The position numbers were made by a program, and so were the translations under genes. The notes beneath the pieces are model-generated. The model did not search any database, was not told where the DNA came from, and saw only the letters and a list, made by a program, of their open reading frames with translations. From Tildeniella nuda ZEHNDER 1965/U140 (GTDB lineage Bacteria > Cyanobacteriota > Cyanobacteriia > Leptolyngbyales > Leptolyngbyaceae), in assembly GCA_019358895.1 (NCBI GenBank), contig JAHHIG010000003.1:248001-312000 (forward strand): 64,000 nt of DNA, read 5' to 3'. Of the stretch, positions 37,272 through 46,677 are shown piece by piece; the stretch's first letter is position 1; the number at the start of each line of letters is the position of its first letter.

Positions 37272-38384
37272 TTAATCAGCAATTATTTCTCGAAGATAGG
37301 GATGAGCTGCAGCCAGAGATGGAATTCGTTTCATTAAACTGCTCGCACTTGGTGCCCACCACATCTCAAAAAACTCGCATTGGTCTAAGAGGTTACAGGC
37401 TACAGCATCAATATTTTGGTCAATAAGTTCGTTGCCAGTGGGAAGATAGCCATGCCAATCATGATAAATAGGATCTCGGCTCCCTAGATACACAGTTCGC
37501 AAACACTCTGTAAGCGATACTATTTCGAAGATACGCTGAATCTGTGTTGGAAGATCCGGTGCAAAGTGTACAAAGATGCAAGTAGAAACTCGATCAGCAG
37601 ACGGAACAAGTCGCCGATTGAAGGCGGATACAACATTTTGAGATGTTAATATTGCCTTTTTACCCTCATTCCACAAGGTTTCGTATGGAATACCCCTACG
37701 TTCTTTTGGAAACCAAGGTGCCAAAGGTTGATGATCTGCCATAGTGCCATGAGAAACACTAAATGGTGACGGCCAACCATAAGCTCGAAGCTGTCCATTT
37801 TGACTTGCAAGCAAGACAGTGGTATCGCAGCTTAACTGATCAACCTCGAACTCCGATAACAACTCAAGGAGTAACGTCGTTTTGCCCTGCCACATATCTC
37901 CCATAATTATCGTGGCTTGCTCCTCATGCCGCACAGCTGCAGCATGCAATTGTACTCCCCCAGACTGTTCGACTGATGCTGTAAAAAAGGATTTAATTGC
38001 ACGCACAGCATCCAATATGGCGTGCTCTTGTCTTTGTTGGTAAAGTATTACCGTAGCAGTCTTCGCGTGAAAATGAAAAAGGGTATTGGTAAGGTCAATA
38101 CATACTATGTAACCATTCTCTATATTCCAACGACTTCCTTTAGATGCTAAATGAGCGTAGAGGCTAGTATCAACAACTACCTCTTTCCCTTTAGTCTTAA
38201 TGGTTTTAGCTATATGTTCTGGCGGTTCGGTCAACTGTACTTTCAGATTAAGTACTAATGAACCAACATTGTCATTACGGAACTGGAAAAATGGCTCAAC
38301 TTGGTTTGCAATCCCTTCTAAGACATCTTCTGAAGCTTCCAAATCGATGTACATTCCGGCATAGCTTAAATATTGATTGCTCAT
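37272..38384 (-). CDS. HPr kinase-like P-loop protein B
   Basis: A 370-aa paralogue-like relative of the adjacent HprK-like protein. GGVQLHAAAVR precedes a Walker A motif GDMWQGKT (162-169), then LSCDTTVLLAS. The two proteins share the order of motifs (H-A before the P-loop, GWP after it: AYGWPSPFSV here, ARGWPAFFKV there) but are divergent overall. It follows the split transketolase genes by 20 bp in the same direction, consistent with one operon. Kinase activity is inferred only from the fold. Confidence 0.68.
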   Translation of the reverse strand: MSNQYLSYAGMYIDLEASEDVLEGIANQVEPFFQFRNDNVGSLVLNLKVQLTEPPEHIAKTIKTKGKEVVVDTSLYAHLASKGSRWNIENGYIVCIDLTNTLFHFHAKTATVILYQQRQEHAILDAVRAIKSFFTASVEQSGGVQLHAAAVRHEEQATIIMGDMWQGKTTLLLELLSEFEVDQLSCDTTVLLASQNGQLRAYGWPSPFSVSHGTMADHQPLAPWFPKERRGIPYETLWNEGKKAILTSQNVVSAFNRRLVPSADRVSTCIFVHFAPDLPTQIQRIFEIVSLTECLRTVYLGSRDPIYHDWHGYLPTGNELIDQNIDAVACNLLDQCEFFEMWWAPSASSLMKRIPSLAAAHPYLREIIAD

Positions 38385-38404
38385 AGATTAATATAGAGAG
38401 AAGT

Positions 38405-39364
38405 TTATAGATGGGAGGACGAAAGGGGGAAATCACGCAGTGCCAATGCTCGAAGAGCAGCTCGTTCAATATCAATGTTTGAGAGTCCAAAGTGGATACG
38501 CAACTCCTGCCAGCTACCAGTATCTCCAAAGCAATCGTTAAGTGCTACAGGAGTACCTGGACAGCGTACTTCCCCTGCTAAAGCATGGAGAATAGCATCA
38601 TAAAGACCTCCATATCGACTGTGTTCCTCAGCAGTGACAAAACATCCACAGGAAGAACATACTTCTCGTATAGTAGTTATATCAATGGGCTTTAGAGTGC
38701 AAATTTCAACTAAGCTGGATTCAATACCTTGATTTAGCAATGATTCTGCTGCAATTATTGCTGGATGAACCATTGATCCTGTGGCAAAAATTGCTACGTC
38801 GCGTCCTTCACTTAATCTTCGAGCAGGACCAATTTGGAAGGTTTCATTAGGGGACGTAAGAATGGGAACAGGTTCTTTTTGTAGACGAATATAGACCGGA
38901 CCACTATGTTCTACTGCTGCAAAAACTGCATGACGAGCAGCATGGTAATCAACAGGCGAAATTACTGTCATTCCAGGCAGTGAGCGCATTAGAGCAATAT
39001 CCAGTACACCTTGATGCGATCCACCGTCATGGGAGGCTGCGAGACCAGCATGAGTAGCAACAATCTTCACATTCGTCCCAGCAAAGCACACTGATTGGCG
39101 AATTTGATCAAACGCCCGACCGATGAAAATTGCGTAGGTAGTGGCAAAAGGAATCAGCCCTGTCATGGATAAACCAGCAGCAACACCAATAAGGTTTTGC
39201 TCAGCTATTCCTACATTGAAGAAACGCTCTGGAAATCGTTTTCCAAATCGGTCAGTATACGTAGAACGGGATAGATCTGCATCTAGAACCACTACACGTG
39301 GATCACAACTCCCAAGTTCAAGTAAGGCCTCGCCATAAGCATCCCTCGTAGCACGCTCTAACAT
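38405..39364 (-). CDS. Transketolase, C-terminal (pyrimidine-binding) subunit
   Basis: A 319-aa subunit of a split transketolase-like enzyme. It begins with TRDAYGEALLELG and has the TPP-activating glutamate Glu55 in NVGIAEQNLIG, then the strand FATTYAIFIGRAFDQIRQS and a C-terminal transketolase domain (EICTLKPIDITTI). The start codon overlaps the stop of the N-terminal subunit gene by one base, showing translational coupling. Split transketolases of this size occur in secondary-metabolite clusters, where they transfer two-carbon units. In this island it could act on a phosphonate keto acid or aldehyde. Confidence 0.88.
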   Translation of the reverse strand: MLERATRDAYGEALLELGSCDPRVVVLDADLSRSTYTDRFGKRFPERFFNVGIAEQNLIGVAAGLSMTGLIPFATTYAIFIGRAFDQIRQSVCFAGTNVKIVATHAGLAASHDGGSHQGVLDIALMRSLPGMTVISPVDYHAARHAVFAAVEHSGPVYIRLQKEPVPILTSPNETFQIGPARRLSEGRDVAIFATGSMVHPAIIAAESLLNQGIESSLVEICTLKPIDITTIREVCSSCGCFVTAEEHSRYGGLYDAILHALAGEVRCPGTPVALNDCFGDTGSWQELRIHFGLSNIDIERAALRALALRDFPLSSSHL

Positions 39365-40200
39365 TACATCAAGGCTCCATCAAGCTCAGATAGGGCAAGG
39401 ACAAGATGGTTGTTATCAATAGGATGGTGATGCCACTTTACCACTCCTTCCATAAAAGAGACACCCCGCCCTTTAACTGTCTTAGCCACAAGAATACACG
39501 GAACTGAACTTTGGCGCGCATACCATAGAGCTTTATCAATGGCCTGAAAGTTGTGTCCATCTATCTCCATAGCCTGCCACCCAAAAGCTCGAAAGCGTGC
39601 GCAAAGATCGCCTAAAGGCATAATTGTTTCAGTATCTCCATCGTTTTGAAGTCCGTTACGATCTACAATGCAGCAGAGATTGGCAACCCCGAAGGTAGAA
39701 GCAGTATTTGCTGCCTCCCAATTCTGACCCTCCTGAAGCTCACCATCACCGAGAATACAAACTACACGGTTAGTACGTCCTTGTCGCATAAATCCTAGAG
39801 CAAGTCCCACAGCAATAGAAAGACCTTGTCCTAGTGAACCAGTAGATACGTCGATTCCTGGAAGTTGCCCAGCAACTGGATGCCCGTGAAGCCCACTCCC
39901 AAATTGACGCAAAGACTGAAGTCGCTCTTCGGAAAAGTATCCAGCAGCAGCAAGTGTTGCGTACAGAGCTGGTGAACCATGCCCCTTACTGAGAATGAAC
40001 CAGTCTCGATCTTCCCAGTTAGGGCATTTAGGATCAATCTTAAGATGCCGAAAATAGAGCATAACAAGAATCTCAATTAAGGAGAGCGAACTCCCCGCAT
40101 GTCCAGTTCCTACTGCATGAATTGCAGTCAGTACATTTTTCCTGATACGGCGAGCAGTTGTAATTAGATGCTGCTCTGTCTCAACAGAGAGTAAAGTCAT
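39364..40200 (-). CDS. Transketolase, N-terminal (TPP-binding) subunit
   Basis: A 278-aa subunit with FILSKGHGSPALYATLA, HGHPVAGQLPGID and STGSLGQGLS. The diphosphate-binding GDG motif (151-153, ILGDGELQEGQNWEAA) ends with Asn182 (VDRNG), which completes the Mg/TPP site. Together with the coupled downstream gene it makes a full transketolase-like enzyme. It begins within the last bases of the cupin gene (4-bp overlap). This is not a phosphonopyruvate-decarboxylase-type TPP enzyme by domain order. Confidence 0.9.
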   Translation of the reverse strand: MTLLSVETEQHLITTARRIRKNVLTAIHAVGTGHAGSSLSLIEILVMLYFRHLKIDPKCPNWEDRDWFILSKGHGSPALYATLAAAGYFSEERLQSLRQFGSGLHGHPVAGQLPGIDVSTGSLGQGLSIAVGLALGFMRQGRTNRVVCILGDGELQEGQNWEAANTASTFGVANLCCIVDRNGLQNDGDTETIMPLGDLCARFRAFGWQAMEIDGHNFQAIDKALWYARQSSVPCILVAKTVKGRGVSFMEGVVKWHHHPIDNNHLVLALSELDGALM

Positions 40201-40679
40201 TCAGATACTCCAACCTTTCCTATACGTCGGGCATACGGATCTGAGATACGGCACTTGTCATCTAAAATTGCTGGTGCAAATACTTCTAGAACTTCTGCCG
40301 GTTGAATACCACTGTTTGCTAATGAGTGTGGAATGCCTGGTATAGATTTTCCATGCTCAAGTGAATGTAAGTTACAGACACTAGTACCAGAAGTTAGAGT
40401 GACTTTCCCCACACGTACACAGAAGAATTCCTCTCGAGTGTTATGGTAATGCAAACTAGTACTGCGCCCAGGAAGCAGCCAAGCGCAGGACAGCCCAAAA
40501 TCTCCTTGGTCTATAAGGATGTGGTTACGTCCATAGGGTTTCTCCAAAATAAAAATAGATTGAGTAGCAAGTTCTTCAATTGGAGCTTCAAGCAGTGCAA
40601 GGAAATTTAAAGCAAAGGTTTCTGGGCAGTTTGGGAAAAGTTCTTGAAGTGCTTGCTGAATAACATTGTAATTTTTCAT
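40197..40679 (-). CDS. Cupin-domain protein
   Basis: A 160-aa cupin with the metal-binding first motif in LPGRSTSLHYHNTREEFFCV (HxH and Glu) and a weaker second motif around PGIPHSLANSG. It resembles sugar- or phosphonate-pathway cupins such as mannose-6-phosphate isomerase type II or HPP-dioxygenase relatives. Whether it is an isomerase, an oxygenase or a binding protein cannot be told. It overlaps the transketolase N-subunit gene by 4 bp, so it belongs to the same operon. Confidence 0.75.
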   Translation of the reverse strand: MKNYNVIQQALQELFPNCPETFALNFLALLEAPIEELATQSIFILEKPYGRNHILIDQGDFGLSCAWLLPGRSTSLHYHNTREEFFCVRVGKVTLTSGTSVCNLHSLEHGKSIPGIPHSLANSGIQPAEVLEVFAPAILDDKCRISDPYARRIGKVGVSE

Positions 40680-40762
40680 TTCTTTAGGCTTCCTTGAATT
40701 TACTTGTTCTTCTATATTTTTTACCCGTATTTGTTTAGTTGCTAATTAAAATTCAGTTCCAG

Positions 40763-41566
40763 TTATGATTTGATTGCACGTATAAAAATGTAGTCACCAA
40801 TTTGATCATCATAATATTGATTGCAAACTTGCTTAAAGTGACCTGAAACAATATCATCAGAAAGTTTTGCACATCCTTCAGATACCTCGTCTTGATCCGC
40901 CAAAGTAGCAAAGGTCGATGATCCTCGACGTATACGTTCATCAAGGTATATCTCGGGTCGATGCTTTCCGCTGTAAAGAAAGAAATCTTGAAGATCAGGC
41001 AACACAAAGTAGGGCTCAAGCTTATCAATGTAAAAGCCTCCTTGCTGGAGACTATCTAATGTATCGGGTAGTGTTGGCATCTGCGTAATTGATCGCTGCA
41101 TTGCCTTCGGAAAATAGTGATTCAGCCAATAATTTTCCATTTGCTCTGCCGTAGACGTAAACAGTACAAGAGGAGAGCCAACTTTAAGAATACGTGCCGA
41201 TTCACGAAAAACTCGCACAGAATTTTCGAAGTGATGTAGTGCTAACGTGATAATAACTCCATCAAAGCTTTCACTATCGAAAGGTAGATCTTCTGCGTCA
41301 GCAACACACCAAGTTATATCTAGCGATTTTCTTGATGCCTTTTTAAGCATTACTGATGAGTGATCAATCCCAGTCCATTTACCTGCTTTGGTTGCAAGAG
41401 CAAGGGTATAATTCCCAGTACCACAAGCTATATCTAGGTAATGACTGCTGTTACGAGGGTCAAGCAATTGGGTAATACAGTTCACAAGGTAAGGATCTGC
41501 TTGACGGGTGAGATTATATCCCTTTCCAATTTTTTCATAAGTAGGATCGTCCCTATTAGACTTCAT
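40763..41566 (-). CDS. Class I SAM-dependent methyltransferase
   Basis: A 267-aa methyltransferase with motif I DIACGTGNY (45-53), acidic motif II (WTGIDHSSVM), ADAEDLPFDSESFDGVI (motif III/IV region) and LALHHFENSVRVFRESARIL. This is the UbiE/Methyltransf_11 type, acting on small molecules. It lies 83 bp before the cupin gene in the same direction. In the island it is a candidate tailoring enzyme for the phosphonate product. Confidence 0.85.
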   Translation of the reverse strand: MKSNRDDPTYEKIGKGYNLTRQADPYLVNCITQLLDPRNSSHYLDIACGTGNYTLALATKAGKWTGIDHSSVMLKKASRKSLDITWCVADAEDLPFDSESFDGVIITLALHHFENSVRVFRESARILKVGSPLVLFTSTAEQMENYWLNHYFPKAMQRSITQMPTLPDTLDSLQQGGFYIDKLEPYFVLPDLQDFFLYSGKHRPEIYLDERIRRGSSTFATLADQDEVSEGCAKLSDDIVSGHFKQVCNQYYDDQIGDYIFIRAIKS

Positions 41567-41767
41567 GGTTCACCTCTATAAGATTCTAATTATTTCAAAT
41601 CTTCAATACACTCAAGCCATTCAACTTGAATAAACTGGTCAAGTAATCCCTAGAGCTAGCTGAGAATTTAAAGGTACGCAAGTTCAAGTGTCTCCAAAGA
41701 ATTCTTTCCCTGTTCTTAAAAAACTTTAATCTCGTCAAAAAATCACCTTACTGCTATACCTGCTTGA

Positions 41768-43681
41768 TTACCATTGCGAAAGAAAAAGCTCGAGATTAAA
41801 GAGAAGCCAAAGACGTTTTCCAAAAGCATCACTTGGGCATGCGGCTCCTTTCTCAAGCCAAGCTTTGAGATGATTAGGTTCGAATAATTCAGCTGTGCGC
41901 GCTTTAGGTGAAAGAAGCCGCTCACGAATTTGACCTAGTCTTTCCACTCCTAGCCACTGGCCTAAGGGCATAGGAAACCCCATTTTCTTACGACGAAGTA
42001 CCGAGATGGGAATAGATGAGCCATAAGCGCGTCTTAAAATTACTTTTGTCTCGTCAAACCGTTCGCTAAAAGAGCTGACTGGCTTCATTGCAGCAATTGC
42101 ACATCCTAAAGGATTACGCCAACGCAACCGATCTTCTACCGGAAGATTTACAGCCGCTTGTACAAGGTGATGGTTAAGAAAAGGAACACGTGCTTCCACT
42201 CCAGCAGCCATAGTCGTAGCATCTAGCATCGCAAGAAGTCCTGGTAAATGAAGCTCAAGAAAAACCAACATAATTCTGTTAACAGGTTGGAGATGACTAC
42301 TGCGCTCAAAAACTTTAGCAAATTCAACGTTGAGTGCAGCATCTGTATCTACCTGTACACGTATTTCTGGACGAAAGAGTAGTAACTTTTCTAAAATAGG
42401 GAAATAGCTATAGCGCCTTAAGAAGAAATCAACTTCTGACAAACAATGAGCATCATTTTCTATACTAAGTCGCGCTCGTAGAGCATTAGAGAATTGAGTT
42501 GGTAGCATTGCAGCAAACTTAGCGCGCTGATAGTCATATAAACTACGATAGATTCGACTGTAGCCAGCAAAGAGCTCATCAGCTCCCTCCCCACAAAGCA
42601 CTACTTTGCTGTAGCGTGCTGCTTCGCGCGCTAAAAGATACATTCCTACTTCGTTATGCATTGCTGTGGGCTCACCTCTTCTAGCAACCAAATCCTCCGC
42701 AACCATAATAGGGTCGTGTTCATCCAAATCAACTAAGTGATGGCTTAGCCCAAGAGCACTTGCTACTTCATGTGCGTATGCACTCTCGTTATAAGCGTCT
42801 TCCTTAAGCTGGGCAGTAAACGATAACAACGGGCAAGACGCAATTCGCCTCGCTTCCAACGCTATAATGGAAGAGTCGAGACCTCCTGAAAGAAATAAGG
42901 ATACGGGGTGATCTGCAATTAGGTTCTGACGTACAGATTTATTTATAAGTGAGGAGATATAGTCTGCACGCAAGTCAGCTCGACCCAGAAGTGGTAACTC
43001 GTGAAGATTTAGCTGCCAATAGCAATGACGGCGATGTATGCCTTCTCCGATTTCTAAGATAGTAGCCGGAGGCACACGGTTGGCACCATAGAAGTAGGAC
43101 TCTTCGCCTATAGCATAGCGGTACGAGAGGAAAGAAGATACAGCTAGAGGATTCAGACGACGTTCAAACCCAGGATAGTTTGCAATTCCTGTTAACTCAG
43201 AAGAGAAAATGATGGTACTACGAATGAATGCATAGTAAAGGGGCTTAATTCCGAAGCGATCGCGAACGAGGTAAATCCTTCTCTTTTCTAGATCATAAAG
43301 TGCAAACGCAAATTGTCCTTCAAAGCGGCAAACGCAATTAATTCCCCATTCACGGTAAGCTTCAACTAAAACCTCAGTATCTGTTTTGGTACGAAAGTGG
43401 TGACCACAAATCTCAAGCTCATGCTTCAGCTCTAGGAAATTAAAAATTTCTCCATTGTACGTAACCCAAACCGTGCCTGTAGCATCAGACATTGGTTGGT
43501 TGGAGCGAGGGTGAGTATCCAAAATTGCCAGACGTAAATGCCCTAAAACTGCACCATCTAACTGCTGAATCCTCGAAGCATCCGGTCCTCTATATGTCAT
43601 CCCATTCAGGATTGCAACAACCAATTCTGGTTCAAGCCGAACTTGGTGGTCAAGTGCTACTACGCCAGCGATTCCGCACAT
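41768..43681 (-). CDS. asnB: Asparagine synthetase (glutamine-hydrolysing)-like
   Basis: A 637-aa amidotransferase. Cys2 in MCGIAGVVAL is the glutaminase nucleophile, and YRGPDASRIQ and TYNGEIFNF complete the N-terminal Ntn domain. The C-terminal synthetase has the pyrophosphate loop SGGLDSS (265-271) and LCGEGADELFAGYSR. Both half-reactions therefore look intact, unlike lasso-peptide cyclases, which lack the Cys. In natural-product clusters such enzymes amidate carboxylates or form amide bonds, so it may tailor the phosphonate. The downstream methyltransferase is 201 bp away; the upstream cytidylyltransferase is 3 bp away. Confidence 0.88.
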   Translation of the reverse strand: MCGIAGVVALDHQVRLEPELVVAILNGMTYRGPDASRIQQLDGAVLGHLRLAILDTHPRSNQPMSDATGTVWVTYNGEIFNFLELKHELEICGHHFRTKTDTEVLVEAYREWGINCVCRFEGQFAFALYDLEKRRIYLVRDRFGIKPLYYAFIRSTIIFSSELTGIANYPGFERRLNPLAVSSFLSYRYAIGEESYFYGANRVPPATILEIGEGIHRRHCYWQLNLHELPLLGRADLRADYISSLINKSVRQNLIADHPVSLFLSGGLDSSIIALEARRIASCPLLSFTAQLKEDAYNESAYAHEVASALGLSHHLVDLDEHDPIMVAEDLVARRGEPTAMHNEVGMYLLAREAARYSKVVLCGEGADELFAGYSRIYRSLYDYQRAKFAAMLPTQFSNALRARLSIENDAHCLSEVDFFLRRYSYFPILEKLLLFRPEIRVQVDTDAALNVEFAKVFERSSHLQPVNRIMLVFLELHLPGLLAMLDATTMAAGVEARVPFLNHHLVQAAVNLPVEDRLRWRNPLGCAIAAMKPVSSFSERFDETKVILRRAYGSSIPISVLRRKKMGFPMPLGQWLGVERLGQIRERLLSPKARTAELFEPNHLKAWLEKGAACPSDAFGKRLWLLFNLELFLSQW

Positions 43682-43684
43682 ACC

Positions 43685-44467
43685 TTAATTAGAACATATA
43701 AAGTGTCGCTCTGCCTCTGCTAAATCAGATGGAGTATCAATCTCAAACCACTGGCTTAAACCTACATTAAATGCCATTAGAGGCAACTTCCCGGCTTCAA
43801 TCCAAGTTTGCATCGCATACTCCAGCGGAGCAGTTGAATCCCATCGCTTGAGGGTTGTGTCTATTGCAGTTAGAAGAATGGTTTCCCAATTCCCCTCGCG
43901 TAAAAGGTACAGATTCACTGTCTTCCAAGCATTTTCAAAAGAGAAGTCTAATGGTCTGGCACTCGCGTGATATAAACCAATTACATATCCATCAGAAGAA
44001 CACTTAGCAAAACTCCCATTTGTATCAATTTCCGGTGAGTACGGGGCGAGCACACTTAAGTTTTTACGTTCTACTGCAAGTACACGAGCCACAAGTTCAC
44101 TTTCAAATACCATATCTCCTTCAATTACCAGTACGTCACGTTGTCGCGGAACTAGAGTAAGTCCCATTTGAAGAGAAATAGCAGTGCCGGTCTCAGCAAA
44201 ACGCTGGTTAACAACAGTTTTAATAGATAAAGTGCTCTCAAGATTCTTAAGGAACTCTTGAACCTGCTCGTGACGATATCCTAAAACTATTACTATCTCT
44301 TTAACACCACAATCCTCCAGAGATTGAAGAATTCGGCTAAGGATAGGTTGATCATTTACTTGTACTAAACATTTAGGACAATTATGGGTGATCTGTCCTA
44401 ACCGTGTTCCCAGTCCTGCTGCGAGGATCAGAGCTATAGGAGGAGGATTTTGATAAACTGTGTTCAT
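43685..44467 (-). CDS. Phosphonate/phosphocholine cytidylyltransferase-like (PntC-type)
   Basis: A 260-aa nucleotidyltransferase with the signature ILAAGLGTRLGQITHNCPK (14-32), where Lys32 contacts the triphosphate, and VIEGDMVFESELV for the metal site. The compact size and the tail WFEIDTPSDLAEAERHF match LicC/PntC enzymes that activate phosphocholine or 2-aminoethylphosphonate as the CMP derivative. Beside an AEP transaminase (4-bp ATGA overlap), PntC is the natural reading. This would prepare CMP-AEP for attachment to a lipid or glycan, or as a pathway intermediate. Confidence 0.78.
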   Translation of the reverse strand: MNTVYQNPPPIALILAAGLGTRLGQITHNCPKCLVQVNDQPILSRILQSLEDCGVKEIVIVLGYRHEQVQEFLKNLESTLSIKTVVNQRFAETGTAISLQMGLTLVPRQRDVLVIEGDMVFESELVARVLAVERKNLSVLAPYSPEIDTNGSFAKCSSDGYVIGLYHASARPLDFSFENAWKTVNLYLLREGNWETILLTAIDTTLKRWDSTAPLEYAMQTWIEAGKLPLMAFNVGLSQWFEIDTPSDLAEAERHFICSN

Positions 44468-45549
44468 CGCTTACCTACCTTAGGAAGGGCTTCTGAAAGC
44501 TGCGTAAGGAACCATGCTACGTTTTCTGAGTTCATATGTCCAAGAGTAGCAATAGCCATGTAGCCAGCATCCACAATTTCCTGATGAGTATGTACTATTG
44601 CACCTCGCTGATTTAGTTCTTGTTGGAGAGCTGAATAGTTTACATTGTGAGGAATACGGAACAAGCTAAGGATGTTGGACTGCACATCGGGACTCACTAA
44701 GGCAAGCTCTAAACCCAGATCTAACAATCCTTGTTGAAGCTGATCTCGGAGAGTTTGGTAACGACAGATTCGCTTTGGAACAGTTTCTTCTACTAACAAT
44801 CCAACAGCTATATCTGCCGCAGCCAGTAACTGGACTGGTGCAGTATAAGGGGTTGCGCGATTCTCTTTACACGCACGCCATTGTTCATGAATGTCTAGAT
44901 AGAAGCTACGAGATTTACCTGCACTCGCCGAAATGAGATCAGTACGGCCTATTACGAAGGAGACTCCCGGTAAGCCCTCTAAGCACTTATTGGCATTAAG
45001 AGAGCAAAAAGCTACATTATGAGCAACTATGTCAAACTCGTGCCCACCAATACTTGCTATTCCATCTACTAATAGCTGACAACCGTAGCGGTCGGCTATT
45101 TCACCTATCTTCTGAAGGGGAGCCAAAAACCCAGTAGTCGTCTGAAGATGAACTACAAAAATATATTTAATATATGGGTCCGAATCCAGTGCTAACTGAA
45201 TGGCCTCTAGGTTGATTGGCTCCATTGGTGATGTAGCTACTATTCGGACATTAAGCTGATGGCGTCGAGCAATCTCACCAATTCGTTTAGCATATCGCCC
45301 ATTGTCAAGGAGTAGAAGTTTTCCCTCTAGGCTTGCTAAAATCGCTTCATTTGCTCCTGTGCCTGAAGCTGCAAAAGGTACACAGCTATGCGTTTCGGTT
45401 CCTCCCACAATCCCTTCTAGCCGTTGACAAAGACGTTCAAGGATAGCTGCAAACACAGGCTCACGATGGCTCATGTTTTCTACTAGGAGAGCCCGCTGTA
45501 CTAACGGATGTACATTGGTAGGACCAGGTGTAAATAGTAACCTTTGCAT
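44464..45549 (-). CDS. 2-aminoethylphosphonate transaminase-like (class V aminotransferase)
   Basis: A 361-aa PLP enzyme of the alanine-glyoxylate/PhnW group. It starts LLFTPGPTNVHPLVQRAL and MSHREPVF. The PLP lysine is Lys188 in NANKCLEGLPGVSFVI, nearly identical in wording to PhnW, and LVDGIASIGG carries the PLP-ring Asp162. In this context it should convert phosphonoacetaldehyde to 2-aminoethylphosphonate. It is the first gene of the minus-strand operon, and its stop overlaps the cytidylyltransferase start. A serine-glyoxylate or phosphonoalanine transaminase role is an alternative. Confidence 0.8.
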   Translation of the reverse strand: MQRLLFTPGPTNVHPLVQRALLVENMSHREPVFAAILERLCQRLEGIVGGTETHSCVPFAASGTGANEAILASLEGKLLLLDNGRYAKRIGEIARRHQLNVRIVATSPMEPINLEAIQLALDSDPYIKYIFVVHLQTTTGFLAPLQKIGEIADRYGCQLLVDGIASIGGHEFDIVAHNVAFCSLNANKCLEGLPGVSFVIGRTDLISASAGKSRSFYLDIHEQWRACKENRATPYTAPVQLLAAADIAVGLLVEETVPKRICRYQTLRDQLQQGLLDLGLELALVSPDVQSNILSLFRIPHNVNYSALQQELNQRGAIVHTHQEIVDAGYMAIATLGHMNSENVAWFLTQLSEALPKVGKR

Positions 45550-45930
45550 ATCAAATGCATATCAAAGCTGTTGGCATAAATAGAAGCTGTTTTAGAAGTA
45601 GAAGCTATTTTCAGATTTCATAGAGGATAGTATTCCATTAACTAGTGAAACCGTTTGCTAATTCATTCAAATATATTTAGCGATATATATATATATGAAA
45701 TTATTAACTTTTGTATACTAATGTGTCGTTTTAGGACTGTATTTTCCTCTTATGGCAGTTTTAGATTACTATTCAATTAAATTTTGAGTAATTCCCTTTA
45801 AGGATTTTTCTGTTTGTATCTAGAATTAACCAAATTTCTATTATGAGCATTCCGAGAAAGTTCTTCATTCTTGCTTCTTGATGAGTCTTGGTTACTTTTA
45901 TCTTCCATCTTAATTAATTCATGGGGGCAC
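45550..45930. promoter_or_regulatory. Divergent AT-rich promoter region of the island
   Basis: About 380 bp between the divergent aminotransferase (minus) and TPR (plus) genes, strongly AT-rich, with an alternating AT tract around 45683-45697. It is the only place where the two arms of the island can have promoters. No repeat or operator is obvious. Confidence 0.55.
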
Positions 45931-46677
45931 ATGAAACGCTATAGCCAGACGAATCTTGTAGAGCTTGCATCTCTTCTTAAGGAACGGACATCTCAATCAC
46001 TTAACGAAATAGATTCTAGTTTGACTGATCAGACAGCAGGAGGGGCTTTAGCTAGAGGGCGTCTATTCTCCTTATACGGTTTACATGAGGAAGCGATTGA
46101 TTGCTTTAGTGACGCTCTTAGCTTAGACAGGGATTTGGATGATGCGCTTATTCGATTAGCAATAACTCAGCTCAAGGCAGGATATGTCGAAGCAGCACTT
46201 AAGAATGCTATGGTTTTGGCTGCGCGTAATCCTAACTTTGAATTTAGAGCTCAAACTACAGACGAAGTCGTTTCTGCAATGACAATTTTAGGTGATGCTT
46301 TGGCCGCTAGCGAGCGCTTAGAAGATGCTATAGAAGCCTATAAAATTGCCATTAAAATTAATCCTCAGGGTAACTACACTCCTGCTAGATTAGCTCAGGT
46401 TTATCTAGCTACGGGTAATCAAGATGAAGCTGTCGAACTTGCTCCACAATTTGCTAATAACCTTCGGTTTGCAGATCTTCATCATGTGCTCTCTCTAGGT
46501 AGGGAGAGCAAAGCTCTCTTACCAAAGTTCAATAGTAGTTTCATACGTTCTCAAATACTTTCAACAGTTGTTGGACGTCCTTTCAGTGTTAGAGGAAGCA
46601 TACGTTTGGCAGAACTGGTTCAAGACAATAATTGGTGTGTTGATATTCAAGACATTCTTCTAGACAATGACACCTGA
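45931..46677 (+). CDS. TPR-repeat protein
   Basis: A 248-aa protein with about four tetratricopeptide-like repeats: GRLFSLYGLHEEAIDCFSDA, LAITQLKAGYVEAALKNAMV, LGDALAASERLEDAIEAYKI and LAQVYLATGNQDEAVELA. The ATG at 45931 follows GGGGGC; the frame extends to 45871 but those residues are hydrophobic and unlike the family. Its 3' end overlaps the ferritin-like gene by 11 bp. Probably a scaffold for the neighbouring enzymes. Confidence 0.7.
   Translation: MKRYSQTNLVELASLLKERTSQSLNEIDSSLTDQTAGGALARGRLFSLYGLHEEAIDCFSDALSLDRDLDDALIRLAITQLKAGYVEAALKNAMVLAARNPNFEFRAQTTDEVVSAMTILGDALAASERLEDAIEAYKIAIKINPQGNYTPARLAQVYLATGNQDEAVELAPQFANNLRFADLHHVLSLGRESKALLPKFNSSFIRSQILSTVVGRPFSVRGSIRLAELVQDNNWCVDIQDILLDNDT

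Noticed and set aside
36082-43681. Lasso-peptide cluster (AsnB plus HprK-like kinases)
   Set aside because: The AsnB keeps the glutaminase Cys2, and no transglutaminase-like B protein, ABC exporter or precursor peptide was found.
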